DNA of 64,000 nt from Anadara kagoshimensis (GCA_021292105.1 CM037868.1:30412821-30476820), one strand, 5' to 3'; counted from the stretch's first letter, positions 1 through 11,830 are shown. Notes: generated by a model not told the origin, from the letters alone. Made by a program: numbers and translations.

Positions 1-173
1 ATAATATCCGGTTTCCGGAACTTCCCATTTTTGTACCCCGCTTACAACATTAAAAAGGCTTCCATTCCTTGGCCATACATCACCATACCACGTTCTACAA
101 CCAGAGAGGGTTGGTCCAGTAGGTCCACTAATGCGGCCACATGTCGTAAATGTTATGTTGAAAGCTGGAGAAC
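1..173 (-). CDS. Glycine-rich secreted-type protein, copy 1, 5' part of terminal exon (cut by window edge)
   Basis: The minus strand opens with a splice acceptor (TTACAG at 174-179) and reads in frame from a two-base partial codon to the window edge, about 57 codons. The start encodes the FTTCGRISGPTGPT stretch and a later WEVPETG. Both are shared with the three full copies at 2934-3787, 9009-9865 and 14254-15109. In the full copies this segment precedes a glycine-rich domain of the ALK/LTK receptor type. Over the visible part the sequence is closer to copies 3 and 4 than to the neighbouring copy 2. Integrity of the rest cannot be judged. No upstream exon was identified; the acceptor implies one at higher coordinates. 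Confidence 0.65.
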
Positions 174-197
174 CTGTAATGTAGATAAGGATAAAAT

Positions 198-425
198 GTA
201 GTGTTAAATAAGTAACACAAATTCACCACTTTGGACAAACAATTCAAACACAACTTAAGCATACAATGTAGTGTTTTAATTAAACATTGGACAAATTCAC
301 CACACTCCGACAAACAGCTAAAACACCTCCTAACCATACAATGTAGTGTTTAATTATTAATATTGGACAAATTCATCACACTCGGGCAATCAGTTTAAAC
401 ACCATCTAACCATTCAATGTAGTGA
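198..425. repeat. 76-bp minisatellite, unit 1 (about 3 copies)
   Basis: Three diverged copies of the 76-bp unit that fills 3811-6977. Recognisable elements are TGTAGTGTTTAATTATTAAC, TTGGACAAATTC and CAAACA. The array begins about 25 bp beyond the acceptor of the glycine-rich exon, so it lies in that gene's last intron. Confidence 0.85.
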
Positions 426-427
426 AA

Positions 428-712
428 CTTATTATTATTATTATTATTATTATTAGTGTTTTTGTTGTTGTAATTAATGTTGCTATTGATGCTGTAAGTG
501 AGGCCAATGTTTTATTACTGTCATTATGTTTGTTGTCATTCTGTTGTAGTTGTTATTATTGTTGTAGTATTGTTGTTGTCATTGTGATGTTATTGTTGTT
601 GTCATTATGTTGATATTGTTGTTATCATTATGTTGATATTGTTGTTGCCATTATGTTGATATTGTTGTTGTCATTTGCTGTAGTTGTTATTATAGTTGTT
701 GTCATTGTGTTG
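428..712. repeat. ATT/TTG low-complexity tract
   Basis: An (ATT)n run passes into degenerate TTG/TTA/CAT triplets. The plus-strand frame that looks like a leucine/isoleucine-rich peptide is a consequence of the triplet composition. The same tract follows the 76-bp array in each of the four units. Confidence 0.85.
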
Positions 713-982
713 ATTCACTTTTATAATTATCCTAAATAATTGTCTTAAACTTGAGATTCGTCGAGTAACATCACATATGTTAATGTAATGAGTAAAACAA
801 TATCAGCATAATTCCAACAATGTATAGTACCGATATATTTCGTGGTTGGTTACCATGGAAACGGATTTGCTTGGTTGGGGTATTCAGTCAATATAAAACA
901 TAATCAAATGTTTTTACCATAACATAATAAATGACTCTTTATGGTTTAATTTTGTATATTATAGAGATTGATATACCTATCA
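713..982. other. Conserved non-repetitive spacer
   Basis: About 270 bp without coding potential, found again in the second and third units (about 7280-7536 and 11315-11588). The best conserved part surrounds GGTTGGTTACCATGG. A minus-strand ATG falls inside that motif and is followed by GTAACC, but this is a poor donor and the frame closes quickly, so I do not call it a first exon. Confidence 0.5.
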
Positions 983-1198
983 TTTTGATATATAAATCAA
1001 GGTCACTGGTACAAAAGTGTAGGTCACAGATGTACATTTTGATATATCAATCAAGGTCACTGGTACAAAGGTGTAGGTCACAGATGTACATTTTGATATA
1101 TAAATCAAGGTCACTGGTACAAAGGTGTAGGTCACAGATGTACATTTTGATATATAAATCAAGGTCACTAGTTAAAAGGTCAAGGTCACAGATGTATA
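983..1198. repeat. 54-bp minisatellite, 4 units, with nuclear-receptor half-sites
   Basis: Exactly four 54-bp units. Each contains TCAAGGTCA, an extended AGGTCA half-site of the type bound by monomeric NR5A/ERR receptors, and a second GTAGGTCA. The last unit differs and carries AGGTCAAGGTCA (1177-1188), a perfect direct repeat with no spacer. Because 54 is divisible by three, both strands show open frames; these are not genes. Confidence 0.85.
1177..1188 (+). promoter_or_regulatory. Candidate DR0 nuclear-receptor site
   Basis: Two AGGTCA half-sites abut without spacer. The same sequence is in the second unit (7785-7796). The third unit (11675-11686) has a damaged second half-site, AGGTCC. 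Binding is not shown by sequence alone. Confidence 0.3.
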
Positions 1199-1539
1199 AG
1201 AATCATGAAAAGGTTAATAAACCGTGATCCAGTTACTTATACAGGTATGCACATGTATATGGGAATAGTATAGATATTTACAAAACATTCAAAAGTCATG
1301 GGTTCACGGTACATGCCCACAGACGTAATACTGTTATGTTTATGAGGTAACTGACAATGTAAAATGTTGGCAAACTTAAATAATTCATAGGTTATAATAT
1401 AACCAACAACTCTAAGGAATTCTGCAACTGTTTAACTTTTGTATATACACATTACATTTGTGTCTGGAATGCATTCCTAGCCTATGAGTTATTGAAGCTT
1501 GCCAACATTTTACATTGCCAATTTAACCATATCAGTATT

Positions 1540-1830
1540 ACAGTCACAGGTTCCGGTTTCACAATCATTTCTAAGCTAAGATTTTACTTTAACATAAATT
1601 TAGCAATATTTAGTCATCTCTTTTTGAAACTACTGATGAATATGTTTGTCAAAATAAAATGAAAATATTTTAATTTAGAAGTTATCTTAAAAATGACACT
1701 TTAAATTCCTGAATATCTTGAAAATCAACAAAATTATAAATGTTTGAAATTTTGCCAGATTTAACTTAAGGAAAATCTTAGTTAAGGATATGATTGTAAA
1801 ACCGGGATCTGATCACACAGGTGATTGTTA
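1540..1830. mobile_element. Inverted-repeat (MITE-like) element, copy in unit 1
   Basis: The left arm (CACAGGTTCCGGTTTCAC followed by CTAAGATTTTACTTTAAC) is repeated as an imperfect reverse complement at the right end (CTTAAGGAAAATCTTAGTTAAGG then ATTGTAAAACCGGG). Arms are about 60 bp around an AT-rich core of about 150 bp with no coding capacity. The right arm runs straight into the 69-bp array, whose unit contains the same terminal sequence. The transposase class is not recognisable. Confidence 0.6.
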
Positions 1831-2267
1831 AGGCTCACTGAGAATATTGTATAAGGATATAATTGTAAAACCGGGACCTGATCACACAGGTGATTGTTAA
1901 GGCCCACTGAGAATATTGTATAAGGATATGATTGTAAAACCGGGACCTGGACACACAGGTATTTGTTAAGGGTCACTGAGAATATTGTATAAGGATATGA
2001 TTGTAAAACCGGGACCAGATCACACAGGTGATCGTTAAGGCTCACTGAGAATATTGTATAAGGATATGATTGTAAACTAGGACCTGATCACACAGGTGAT
2101 TGTTAAGGCTCACTGAGAATATTGTATAAGGATATGATTGTAAAACCGGGACCAGATCACACAGGTGATTGTTAAGGCTCACTGAGAATATTGTATAAGG
2201 ATATGATTGTAAAACCGGGACCTGGTCACAGAGGTGACTGTTTAGGCTCATTGAGAATATTGTATAA
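1786..2267. repeat. 69-bp minisatellite, about 7 units
   Basis: Tandem units bearing GGATATGATTGTAAAACCGG, CTGATCACACAGGTGATTG and CACTGAGAATATTGTATAA. The unit starts with the terminal sequence of the adjacent inverted-repeat element. The unit length is divisible by three, which explains minus-strand open frames. Confidence 0.9.
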
Positions 2268-2419
2268 GGATAAGCATTAAATTAAACGTTTCTGGATAAT
2301 AAAAATAACCTTAGTTGTCAGAAGTATTCTGTAGATATGTGTTATGGATCAAACTGAAAAATGTGGTCAGAAAAATAACTGTTGGTTTTTAGTAAACATT
2401 ATACAGTACAGTACAGATA

Positions 2420-2599
2420 TGTCGAAAGTTTAACATTCAGCTAGAGGTATGACTGCTAATCGCCGAGATATGGGTTGTTGAGGATAAAAAAGATACAGAA
2501 AGCTGTCTAAAAGCTGTAGAGATATAAGTTTATAATATAAAACCGAGATAAAGTGCCGATTCGTCATTTCTTTGTTACCTTAGTGTTAAACTTTCGACA
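2420..2599. mobile_element. Short terminal-inverted-repeat element (TGTCGAAAGTTTAACA)
   Basis: A 180-bp segment starts TGTCGAAAGTTTAACA and ends with its exact reverse complement TGTTAAACTTTCGACA. Weaker complementarity continues outward (GTACA on both sides) and inward. It has no coding capacity. It is present in the same position in three units, so insertion preceded the segmental duplication. Confidence 0.65.
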
Positions 2600-2747
2600 G
2601 GACTGTAATGTACGCAGTTGTTTTACAACCATAAGGATTAACTTACAAAGGATTAATTTGTGTATCTAACTTAAGATAATTTATAATTACAAGAGAAGTT
2701 ATTGCATTTAAAACATAATACAAAAAAAGAAAAAGATTTTAGATTTT

Positions 2748-2753
2748 TTTATT
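2748..2753 (-). terminator. Candidate polyadenylation signal for glycine-rich copy 2
   Basis: AATAAA on the minus strand about 180 nt after the stop codon of copy 2. The equivalent hexamer is present downstream of copies 3 and 4. Confidence 0.45.
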
Positions 2754-2933
2754 GAATATGTAATGGCTAATTACGTAAATTACAAAAGGGTCAACTGTAT
2801 AAGTGAATTTGTTATAACATTTGTAAGAAGTTCTCGTTCCATAGATTTTTTTGGCAGCATTATAATTATTCAAATCTGTTCTACATTCAACAAAAACATA
2901 TTTGTCAAATACTAGGCATGATATATCATTTAT

Positions 2934-3787
2934 TTAATTTTTGGTCACAATAACGTATCCAGCTCCATCATTATATCCGGATGTATTTATTTGGTTACTT
3001 CCGTTATTGTAGGATCCACCGCCACTTCCGCCCCAAAATGTTCTGGTCGATACACTCATTCCTTCTCCCCCTGTGTAACCACCCCCTCCCTCACCGCCAT
3101 TAGTAACCACACCACTTCCTCCTCCACCAAAGCCTCCAGCACCTGTTGGAGTTGCCGGTGATATACCTCCGTTCCAGCGATTTCCATGGTTTCCTTTGTC
3201 GGAGCCGAAGTTGCTTCCACCGGATCCCAACCAACCGGCTCCCGCAGTTGTAACATTTCCACCCTTACCACCACGACCACTATTACCAACTACACCAATT
3301 GATGACAAGGATAGCTGTCCAATATATCCATCATACCCTCTATGTGTATCTTCCTCCCCTGATCCACCCCCTCCCCCAACGGCGATAAGTAAACCCGATC
3401 CACCGACATTCCCTATGTAAACAAACGTTCCCCCTCCACCACCTCCGGATTCAGAATTGCCACCATTTTGACCCTTTTGTCCAACAACAACATTTAGAAC
3501 GGAATGGGCATTCAAGTAGAAAGTTCCTTTGATTCTCGCTCCAAGGCCGCCGGTTAAGGTGTATGTCATGTTATTGTTACCATAGCCACCAGCCGCACCA
3601 TACGCATCAATAGTATAATATCCAGTTTCCGGAACTTCCCATTTTTGTATTCCACCTACAACATTAAATAGGCTTCCATTCCTTGGCCATACATCACCAT
3701 ACCACGTTCTACAACCAGAGAGAGTTGGTCCAGTAGGTCCACTAATGCGGCCACATGTCGTAAATGTTATGTTGAAAGTTAGAGAAC
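2934..3787 (-). CDS. Glycine-rich protein with ALK/LTK-type glycine-rich domain, copy 2, terminal exon
   Basis: An open exon of 854 nt: acceptor TTACAG at 3788-3793, a two-base partial codon, 283 codons and a TAA stop. The N-terminal part carries two cysteines (FTTCG and SGC) and WEVPETGYYTIDAYGAAGG. The C-terminal two thirds is glycine-rich with GGGGGGTFVYIG, LLIAVGGGGGSG and repeated GGxG blocks, ending YVIVTKN. This layout resembles the glycine-rich region of ALK/LTK receptors (Pfam Gly_rich), here without transmembrane or kinase parts. A signal peptide would have to be on an upstream exon, which I did not find; the ATG inside the exon is not a credible start because the frame is open up to the acceptor. 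A candidate poly(A) signal follows. The molecular role is unknown; homology is from recognised motifs only. Confidence 0.75.
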
Positions 3788-3810
3788 CTGTAATGTAGAT
3801 AAAGATAAAA

Positions 3811-6800
3811 TGTAGTGTTTAATAGTTAACACAAATTCACCACCTTTGGACAAACAAATCAAACACCACCTAACCATAAAATGTAGTGTTTATTAGTTAA
3901 CACAAATTTACCACACTCAGACAAACAGCTCAAACACCTCCTAACCATACAATGTAGTGTTTATTAGTTAACACAAATTTACCACACTCAGACAAACAGC
4001 TCAAACACCTCCTAACCATACAATGTAGTGTTTAATTATTAACATTGGACAAATTTACCACACCCAGACAAACAGCTCAGACACTACCTAACCATACAAT
4101 GTAGTGTTTAATTATTAACATTGGACAAATTTACCACACTCAGACAAACAGCTCAAACACCTCCTAACCATACATTGAAGTTTTTAATTATTAACATTGG
4201 ACAAATTTACCACACTCAGACAAACAGCTCAGACACTACCTAACCATACAATGTAGTGTTTAATTATTAACATTGGACAAATTTACCACACTCAGACAAA
4301 CAGCTCAAACACCTCCTAACCATACAATGTAGTGTTTAATTATTAACATTGGACAAATTTACCACACTCAGACAAACAGCTCAAACACTACCTAACCATA
4401 CATTGTAGTGTTTAATTATTAACATTGGACAAATTCGCCACACTCAAACAAACAGCTCAAACACTACCTAACCATTCATTGTAGTGTTAAATAATTAACA
4501 TTGGACAAATTTACCACACTCAGACAAACAGCTCAAACACTACCTAACCATTCAATGTAGTGTTTAATAATTAACATTGGACAAATTTACCACACTCAGA
4601 CAAACAGCTCAAACACACTACCTAACCATTCATTGTAGTGTTTAATAATTAACATTGGACAAATTCGCCACACTCAGACAAACAGCTCAAACACTACCTA
4701 ACCATTCAATGTAGTGTTTAATTATTAACATTGGACAAATTCGCCACACTCAAACAGCTCAAACACTACCTAACCATTCAATGAAGTGTTTAATTATTAA
4801 CATTGGACAAATTCGCCACACTCAAACAGCTCAAACACTACCTAACCATACATTGTAGTGTTTAATTATTAACATTGGACAAATTCATCACACTCAGACA
4901 AACAGCTCAAACACTACCTAACCATTCAATGTAGTGTTTAATTATTAACATTGGACAAATTCGCCACACTCAAACAAACAGCTCAAACACTACCTAACCA
5001 TTCATTGTAGTGTTAAATAATTAACATTGGACAAATTTACCACACTCAGACAAACAGCTCAAACACTACCTAACCATTCAATGTAGTGTTTAATAATTAA
5101 CATTGGACAAATTTACCACACTCAGACAAACAGCTCAAACACTACCTAACCATTCATTGTAGTGTTTAATAATTAACATTGGACAAATTCGCCACACTCA
5201 GACAAACAGCTCAAACACTACCTAACCATTCAATGTAGTGTTTAATTATTAACATTGGACAAATTCGCCACACTCAAACAGCTCAAACGCTACCTAACCA
5301 TTCAATGAAGTGTTTAGTTATTAACATTGGACAAATTCACCACACTCAGACAAACAGCTCAAACACTACCTAACCATTCAATGTAGTGTTTAATTATTAA
5401 CATTGGACAAATTCGCCACACTCAAACAAACAGCTCAAACACTACCTAACCATTCAATGTAGTGTTTAATTATTAACATTGGACAAATTCGCCACACTCA
5501 GACAAACAGCTCAAACACTACCTAACCATTCAATGTAGTGTTTAATAATTAACATTGGACAAATTCGCCACACTCAGACAAACAGCTCAAACACTACCTA
5601 ACCATTCATTGTAGTGTTTAATAATTAACATTGGACAAATTCGCCACACTCAGACAAACAGCTCAAACACTACCTAACCATTCATTGTAGTGTTTAATTA
5701 TTAACATTGGACAAATTCACCACACTCAGACAAACAGCTCAAACACTACCTAACCATTCATTGTAGTGTTTAATAATTAACATTGGACAAATTTACCACA
5801 CTCATACAAACTGCTCAAACACTACCTAACCATTCAATGTAGTGTTTAATTATTAACATTGGACAAATTTACCACACTCAGACAAACAGCTCAAACACTA
5901 CCTAACCATTCAATGTAGTGTTTAATTATTAACATTGGACAAATTCGCCACACTCAAACAAACAGCTCAAACACTACCTAACCATTCATTGTAGTGTTAA
6001 ATAATTAACATTGGACAAATTTACCACACTCAGACAAACAGCTCAAACACTACCTAACCATTCAATGTAGTGTTTAATAATTAACATTGGACAAATTTAC
6101 CACACTCAGACAAACAGCTCAAACACTACCTAACCATTCATTGTAGTGTTTAATAATTAACATTGGACAAATTCGCCACACTCAGACAAACAGCTCAAAC
6201 ACTACCTAACCATTCAATGTAGTGTTTAATTATTAACATTGGACAAATTCGCCACACTCAAACAGCTCAAACGCTACCTAACCATTCAATGAAGTGTTTA
6301 GTTATTAACATTGGACAAATTCACCACACTCAGACAAACAGCTCAAACACTACCTAACCATTCAATGTAGTGTTTAATTATTAACATTGGACAAATTCGC
6401 CACACTCAAACAAACAGCTCAAACACTACCTAACCATTCAATGTAGTGTTAAATAATTAACATTGGACAAATTTACCACACTCAGACAAACAGCTCAAAC
6501 ACTACCTAACCATTCAATGTAGTGTTTAATAATTAACATTGGACAAATTTACCACACTCAGACAAACAGCTCAAACACTACCTAACCATTCATTGTAGTG
6601 TTTAATAATTAACATTGGACAAATTCGCCACACTCAGACAAATAGCTCAAACACTACCTAACCATTCAATGTAGTGTTTAATTATTAACATTGGACAAAT
6701 TCGCCACACTCAAACAGCTCAAACGCTACCTAACCATTCAATGAAGTGTTTAGTTATTAACATTGGACAAATTCACCACACTCAGACAAACAGCTCAAAC

Positions 6801-6977
6801 ACTACCTAACCATTCAATGTAGTGTTTAATTGTTAACATTGGACAAATTCACCACACTCAGACAAACAGCTCAAACACTACCTAACCATACAATGTAGTG
6901 TTTAATTATTAACATTGGACAAATTCGCCACACTCGGACAATCAGCTTAAACACCATCTAACCATTCAATGTAGTGA
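3811..6977. repeat. 76-bp minisatellite, unit 2 (about 41 copies)
   Basis: Long array of 76-bp units. A higher-order pattern is visible: the variant GTTAAATAATTAAC recurs near 4480, 5010, 5990 and 6450, and the variant CAATGAAGTGTTTAGTTATT near 5305, 6290 and 6745. Blocks of roughly 455 to 985 bp have therefore been duplicated. It lies in the last intron of glycine-rich copy 2. Confidence 0.95.
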
Positions 6978-6980
6978 AAC

Positions 6981-7029
<49 letters not shown>

Positions 7030-7279
7030 CATTATTATTATTATTATTATTATTAATTTTTTTAGTGTTTTTGTTGTTGTAATTAATGTTGTTATTGATG
7101 CTGTAAGTGGCGCCAATGTTTTATTACTGTCATTATGTTGCTGTTGTCATTCTGCTGTAGTTGTTATTATTGTTGTATTATTATTGTTGTCATTGTGATG
7201 TTTTTGTTGTTGTCATTATGTTGATACTGTTATTGTCATTTTGCTGTAGTTGTTATTATTGTTGTTGTCATTGTGTTGA
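6978..7279. repeat. ATT/TTG low-complexity tract, unit 2
   Basis: Longest pure (ATT)n run of the four tracts, then degenerate TTG triplets. No coding meaning. Confidence 0.85.
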
Positions 7280-7536
7280 TTCACTTTTATAATTATCCTA
7301 AATAATTGTCTCAAACTTGAGATTCGTCGAGTAACATCGCATGAGTAAAGCAATATCAGCATAATAGGAACAATGTCTAGTACTGATATATTTCGTGGTT
7401 GGTTACCATGGACACGGATTTGCTTGGTTGGGGTATTCAGTCAATATAAAACATAACCAAATGTTTTTTATCAAAACATAATAAATGACTCTTTATGGTT
7501 TAATTTTGTATATTGTAGGTATTGATATACCTATCA
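7280..7536. other. Conserved non-repetitive spacer, unit 2
   Basis: Homologous to 713-982, with the GGTTGGTTACCATGG motif. Nothing coding is seen. Confidence 0.5.
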
Positions 7537-7806
7537 TTTTGATATGTAAATCAAGGTCACTGGTACAAAGGTGTAGGTCACAGATGTACATTTTGATATA
7601 TAAATCAAGGTCACTGGTACAAAGGTGTAGGTCACAGATGTACATTTTGATATATAAATCAAGGTCACTGGTACAAAGGTGTAGGTCACAGATGTACATT
7701 TTGATATATAAATCAAGGTCACTGGTACAAAGGTGTAGGTCACAGATGTACATTTTGATATATAAATCAAGGTCACTGGTTAAAAGGTCAAGGTCACAGA
7801 TGTATA
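7537..7806. repeat. 54-bp minisatellite, 5 units
   Basis: Five exact-length 54-bp units with TCAAGGTCA and GTAGGTCA half-sites; the last unit has the AGGTCAAGGTCA direct repeat at 7785-7796. Open frames on both strands are artefacts of the unit length. Confidence 0.88.
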
Positions 7807-7934
7807 AGAATGAATAATTCTATAACTGTTTAACTTTTGTATAGGTATATATACATTACATATTTGTCTGCAATACATTCCTAGCCTATGAGTTATTGAC
7901 GCTTGCCAACATTTTCCATTGCCAATTTAACCAT

Positions 7935-8225
7935 ATCAGAATAACAGTCACAGGTCCCGATTTCACAATTATTCCTTAGCTAAGATTTTACTTTAGCACA
8001 AATTTAGCAAAATTTAGTCATCTCTTTTTGAAACTATTGATAAATATGTTTGTCAAAATAAAATGAAAATATTTTATTTAGAAGTTATCTAACAAATGAC
8101 CCTTTAAATTCCTGATTATCTTGAAAATTAAAACAATTATAAATGTTTGAAATTTTGCCAGATTTAACTTAAGGAAAGTCTTCGTTAAGGAATGATTGTG
8201 AAACTGGGACCTGATCACACAGGTG
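7935..8225. mobile_element. Inverted-repeat (MITE-like) element, copy in unit 2
   Basis: Homologous to 1540-1830. The arms are clearer here: CAGGTCCCGATTTCACAAT on the left against the reverse complement of GTGAAACTGGGACCTG on the right. The right arm coincides with the first 69-bp unit. Confidence 0.62.
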
Positions 8226-8325
8226 ATTGTTAAGGCTCACTGATGATATTGTATAAGGATATGATTGTGAAACCGGGACCTGATCACACAGGTAACTGTT
8301 AAGGCCCACTAACAATATTGTATAA
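8189..8325. repeat. 69-bp minisatellite, 2 units
   Basis: The shortest of the three 69-bp arrays, and probably closest to the unexpanded state. Confidence 0.85.
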
Positions 8326-8481
8326 GGATAAGCATTAAATTAAACGTTTCTGGATAATAAAAGGAACCTTATTTGTCAAATCTATTCTGTAGATATGTGT
8401 TATGGAATTAATCAAACAAAAAATTGTGTTAGGAAAAAAACTGTTGGTTGTTAGTAAACATTATACAGTACAGTACAAAAA

Positions 8482-8663
8482 TGTCGAAAGTTTAACATTC
8501 AGCTAGAGGTATGACTGACAAATCGCCGAGATATGGGTTGTTGAGGATAAAAAAGATACAGAAAGCTGTCTAAAAGCTGTAGAGATATAGGTTTATAATA
8601 TAAATCCGAGATAAAGTGCCGATTCGACATTTTTTTCGTTACCTTAGTGTTAAACTTTCGACA
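8482..8663. mobile_element. Short terminal-inverted-repeat element, copy in unit 2
   Basis: Homologous to 2420-2599, with the same TGTCGAAAGTTTAACA terminal repeats. The minus-strand open frame that crosses it is not a gene. Confidence 0.65.
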
Positions 8664-8821
8664 GGACTGTAATGTACGCATATATATAGCAGTTTTTTTA
8701 CAACCATAAGGATTTACTTACCAAGGATTAATTTGTGTATCTTACTTAAGATAATTTATAATTACAAGACACGTTATTGCATTTAAAACATAATACAAAA
8801 AGAAAAAGATTTTAGATATAT

Positions 8822-8827
8822 TTTATT
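8822..8827 (-). terminator. Candidate polyadenylation signal for glycine-rich copy 3
   Basis: AATAAA on the minus strand about 180 nt past the stop codon, positionally conserved with copies 2 and 4. Confidence 0.45.
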
Positions 8828-9008
8828 TAATATGTAATGGCTAATTACGTAAATTACAAAGAGATAAAATGATAATATAAGTAATTTTGTTATAATATTT
8901 GTAAGACTTTCTCTTGTTGTTCCATAGATTTTTTGGTAGCATAACAGTTATTCAAATATGTTCTACAATGAACAAAAATATTTTGTCAAATACAAGGCAT
9001 ATTATAAC

Positions 9009-9865
9009 TTATTTAATTTTGGTCACAATAACGAATCCAGGCCCATCATTATATCCGGATGTATTTATTTGGTTGCTTCCGTTATTGTAGGATCCACCGC
9101 CACTTCCGCCCCACAATGTTCTGTTTGATACACTCATTCCTTCTCCTCCTGTGTAACCACCCCCTCCCCCACCGCCATTAGTATCCACACCACTTCCTCC
9201 TCCACCAAAGCCTCCAGCACCTGTTGGAGTTGCCGGTGATATACCTCCTTTCCAGCGACTTCCAGGGTTTCCTCTGTCGGAGCCAAAGTTGCTTCCACCG
9301 GATCCCAACCAACCAGCTCCCGCAGTTGTAACATTTCCACCCCTACCACCACGACCACTATTACCGACTACACCAATTGATGACAAGGATAGCTGCCCAC
9401 TATATCCATCATACCCTCTATGTGTATTTTCCTCCCCGGATCCACCCCCTCCTCCAGCGGCGATAAGTAAACCCGATCCACCGATATTTCCTGTGAAGAC
9501 AAACGTTCCCCCTCCACCACCTCCTGATTCAGAATTGCCACCATTTTGGCCCTTTTGTCCAACAACAATATATAAAACAGAATGGGCATTCAAGTAGAAA
9601 GTTCCTTTGATTCTCGCTCCGAGTCCGCCGGTTAAGTTGTGTGTTATGTTGTTGTTACCATAGCCACCAGCCGCACCATACGCATCAAAAGTATAATATC
9701 CGGTTTCCGGAACTTCCCATTTTTGTACCCCGCTTACAACATTAAAAAGGCTTCCATTCCTTGGCCATACATCACCATACCACGTTCTACAACCAGAGAG
9801 GGTTGGTCCAGTAGGTCCACTAATGCGGCCACATGTCGTAAATGTTATGTTGAAAGCTGGAGAAC
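9009..9865 (-). CDS. Glycine-rich protein with ALK/LTK-type glycine-rich domain, copy 3, terminal exon
   Basis: An open exon of 857 nt: acceptor TTACAG directly above 9865, partial codon, 284 codons, TAA. The order matches copy 2: N-terminal cysteine-containing segment (FTTCG, SGC), WEVPETGYYTFDAYG, then a glycine-rich domain with GGGGGGTFVFTG, LLIAAGGGGGSG and GGFGGGGSG, ending FVIVTKIK. The methionine that opens copy 2's second segment is isoleucine here, which confirms that this position is internal. Complete reading frame with conservative differences from copy 2 suggests purifying selection, but this was not calculated. The upstream exon supplying the start and any signal peptide was not found. 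Confidence 0.75.
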
Positions 9866-9888
9866 CTGTAATGTAGATAAGGATAAAA

Positions 9889-11086
9889 TGTAGTGTTTAA
9901 CAGTTAACACAAATTCACTACCTTTGGACAAACAACTCAAACACCACCTAACCATACAATGTAGTGTTTATTAGTTAACACAAATTTACCACACTCAGAC
10001 AAACAGCTCAAACACCCCCTAACCATACAATGTAGTGTTTATTAGTTAACACAAATTTACCACACTCAGAAAAACAGCTCAAACACCTCCTAACCATTCA
10101 ATGTAGTGTTTAATAGTTAACACAAATTTACCACACTCAGACAAACAGCTCAAACACCTCCTAACCATACAATGTAGTGTTTATTAGTTAACACAAATTT
10201 ACCACACTCAGACAAACAGCTCAAACACCTCCTAACCATACAATGTAGTGTTTAATTATTAACATTGGACAAATTCACCATACTCAGACAAACGGCTCAA
10301 ACACTACCTAACCATTCAATGTAGTGTTTAATTATTAACATTGGACAAATTCACCACACTCAGACAAACAGCTCAAACACTACCTAACCATTCATTGTAG
10401 TGTTTAATTATTAACATTGGACAAATTTACCACACTCAGACAAACAGCTCAGACACTACCTAACTATTCAATGAAGTGTTTAATTATTAACATTGGACAA
10501 ATTCACCACACTCGGACAAACAGCTCAAACACTACCTAACCATACATTGTAGTGTTTAATTATTAACATTGGACAAATTCACCACACTCAAACAAACAGC
10601 TCAAACACTACCTAACCATTCATTGTAGTGTTTAATTATTAACATTGGACAAATTTACCACACTCAGACAAACAGCTCAAACACTACCTAACTATTCATT
10701 GTAGTGTTTAATTATTAACATTGGACAAATTTACCACACTCAGACAAACAGCTCAAACACTACCTAACCATTCATTGTAGTGTTTAATTATTAACATTGG
10801 ACAAATTTACCACACTCAGACAAACAGCTCAAACACTACCTAACTATTCAATGAAGTGTTTAATTATTAACATTGGACAAATTCACCACACTCAGACAAA
10901 CAGCTCAAACACTACCTAACCATACATTGTAGTGTTTAATTATTAACATTGGACAAATTCACCACACTCAGACAAACAGCTCAAACACCTCCTAACCATA
11001 CATTGTAGTGTTTAATTATTAACATTGGACAAATTCACCACACTCGGACAATCAGCTTAAATACCATCTAACCATTCAATGTAGTG
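9889..11086. repeat. 76-bp minisatellite, unit 3 (about 16 copies)
   Basis: Same unit and orientation as 3811-6977; the first five units carry the variant TTATTAGTTAACACAAATT. It lies in the last intron of glycine-rich copy 3. Confidence 0.93.
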
Positions 11087-11087
11087 A

Positions 11088-11314
11088 AACTTATTATTAT
11101 TATTATTATTATTGTTTTTGTTGTTGTAATTAATGTTGTTATTGATGCTGTAAGTGAGGCCAATGTTTTATTACTGTCATTATGTTGTTGTTGTCATTCT
11201 GCTGTAGTTGTTATTATTGTTGTTGTCATTGTGATGTTATTGTTGTTGTCATTATGTTGATATTGGTGTTGTCATTTTGCTGTAGTTTTTATTATAGTTG
11301 TTGTCATTGTGTTG
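11088..11314. repeat. ATT/TTG low-complexity tract, unit 3
   Basis: Short (ATT)n run and degenerate TTG triplets, as in the other units. Confidence 0.85.
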
Positions 11315-11588
11315 ATTCACTTTTATTATAATTATCCTAAATAATTGTCTCAAACTTGAGATTCGTCGAGTAACATTACATATGTTAATGTAATGAGTAA
11401 AGCAATATCAGCATAATACTAAGAATGTTTAGTACTGATATATTTCGTGGTTGGTTACCATGGAAACGGATTTGCTTGGTTGGGATATTCAGTCAATATA
11501 AAACATAATCAAATGTTTTTATAATAACATAATAAATGACTCTTTATGGTTAAATTTTTGTATATTGTAGGTATTGATATATCTATCA
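11315..11588. other. Conserved non-repetitive spacer, unit 3
   Basis: Homologous to 713-982 and 7280-7536; no gene seen. Confidence 0.5.
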
Positions 11589-11696
11589 TTTTGATATATA
11601 AATCAAGGTCACTGGTACAGAGGTGTAGGTCACAGATGTACATTTTGATATATAAATCAAGGTCACTGGTTAAAAGGTCAAGGTCCCAGATGTATA
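11589..11696. repeat. 54-bp minisatellite, 2 units
   Basis: Two 54-bp units; the second half-site of the terminal direct repeat is altered to AGGTCC. Confidence 0.85.
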
Positions 11697-11830
11697 AGAA
11701 TGAATAATTCTACAACTGTTAACTTTTGTATAAAAATATACACATAACATATTTGTCTGAAATACATTTCTGGCCTATAAGTTATTGAAGCTTGTCAACA
11801 TTTTACATTGCCAATTTAACCATATCAGTA

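Noticed and set aside
422-613. MKLIIII.. plus-strand peptide resembling a signal sequence
   Set aside because: Produced by (ATT)n and TTG repeats; its length varies with microsatellite length and there is no following domain.
3196-3420. Proline-rich plus-strand frames opposite the glycine-rich exons
   Set aside because: Antisense of glycine codons (GGN) reads as proline (CCN); the minus-strand frame has the splice site, stop and conserved copies.
3811-6977. CRISPR-like look of the arrays
   Set aside because: Units follow each other without unique spacers, and the context is eukaryotic.
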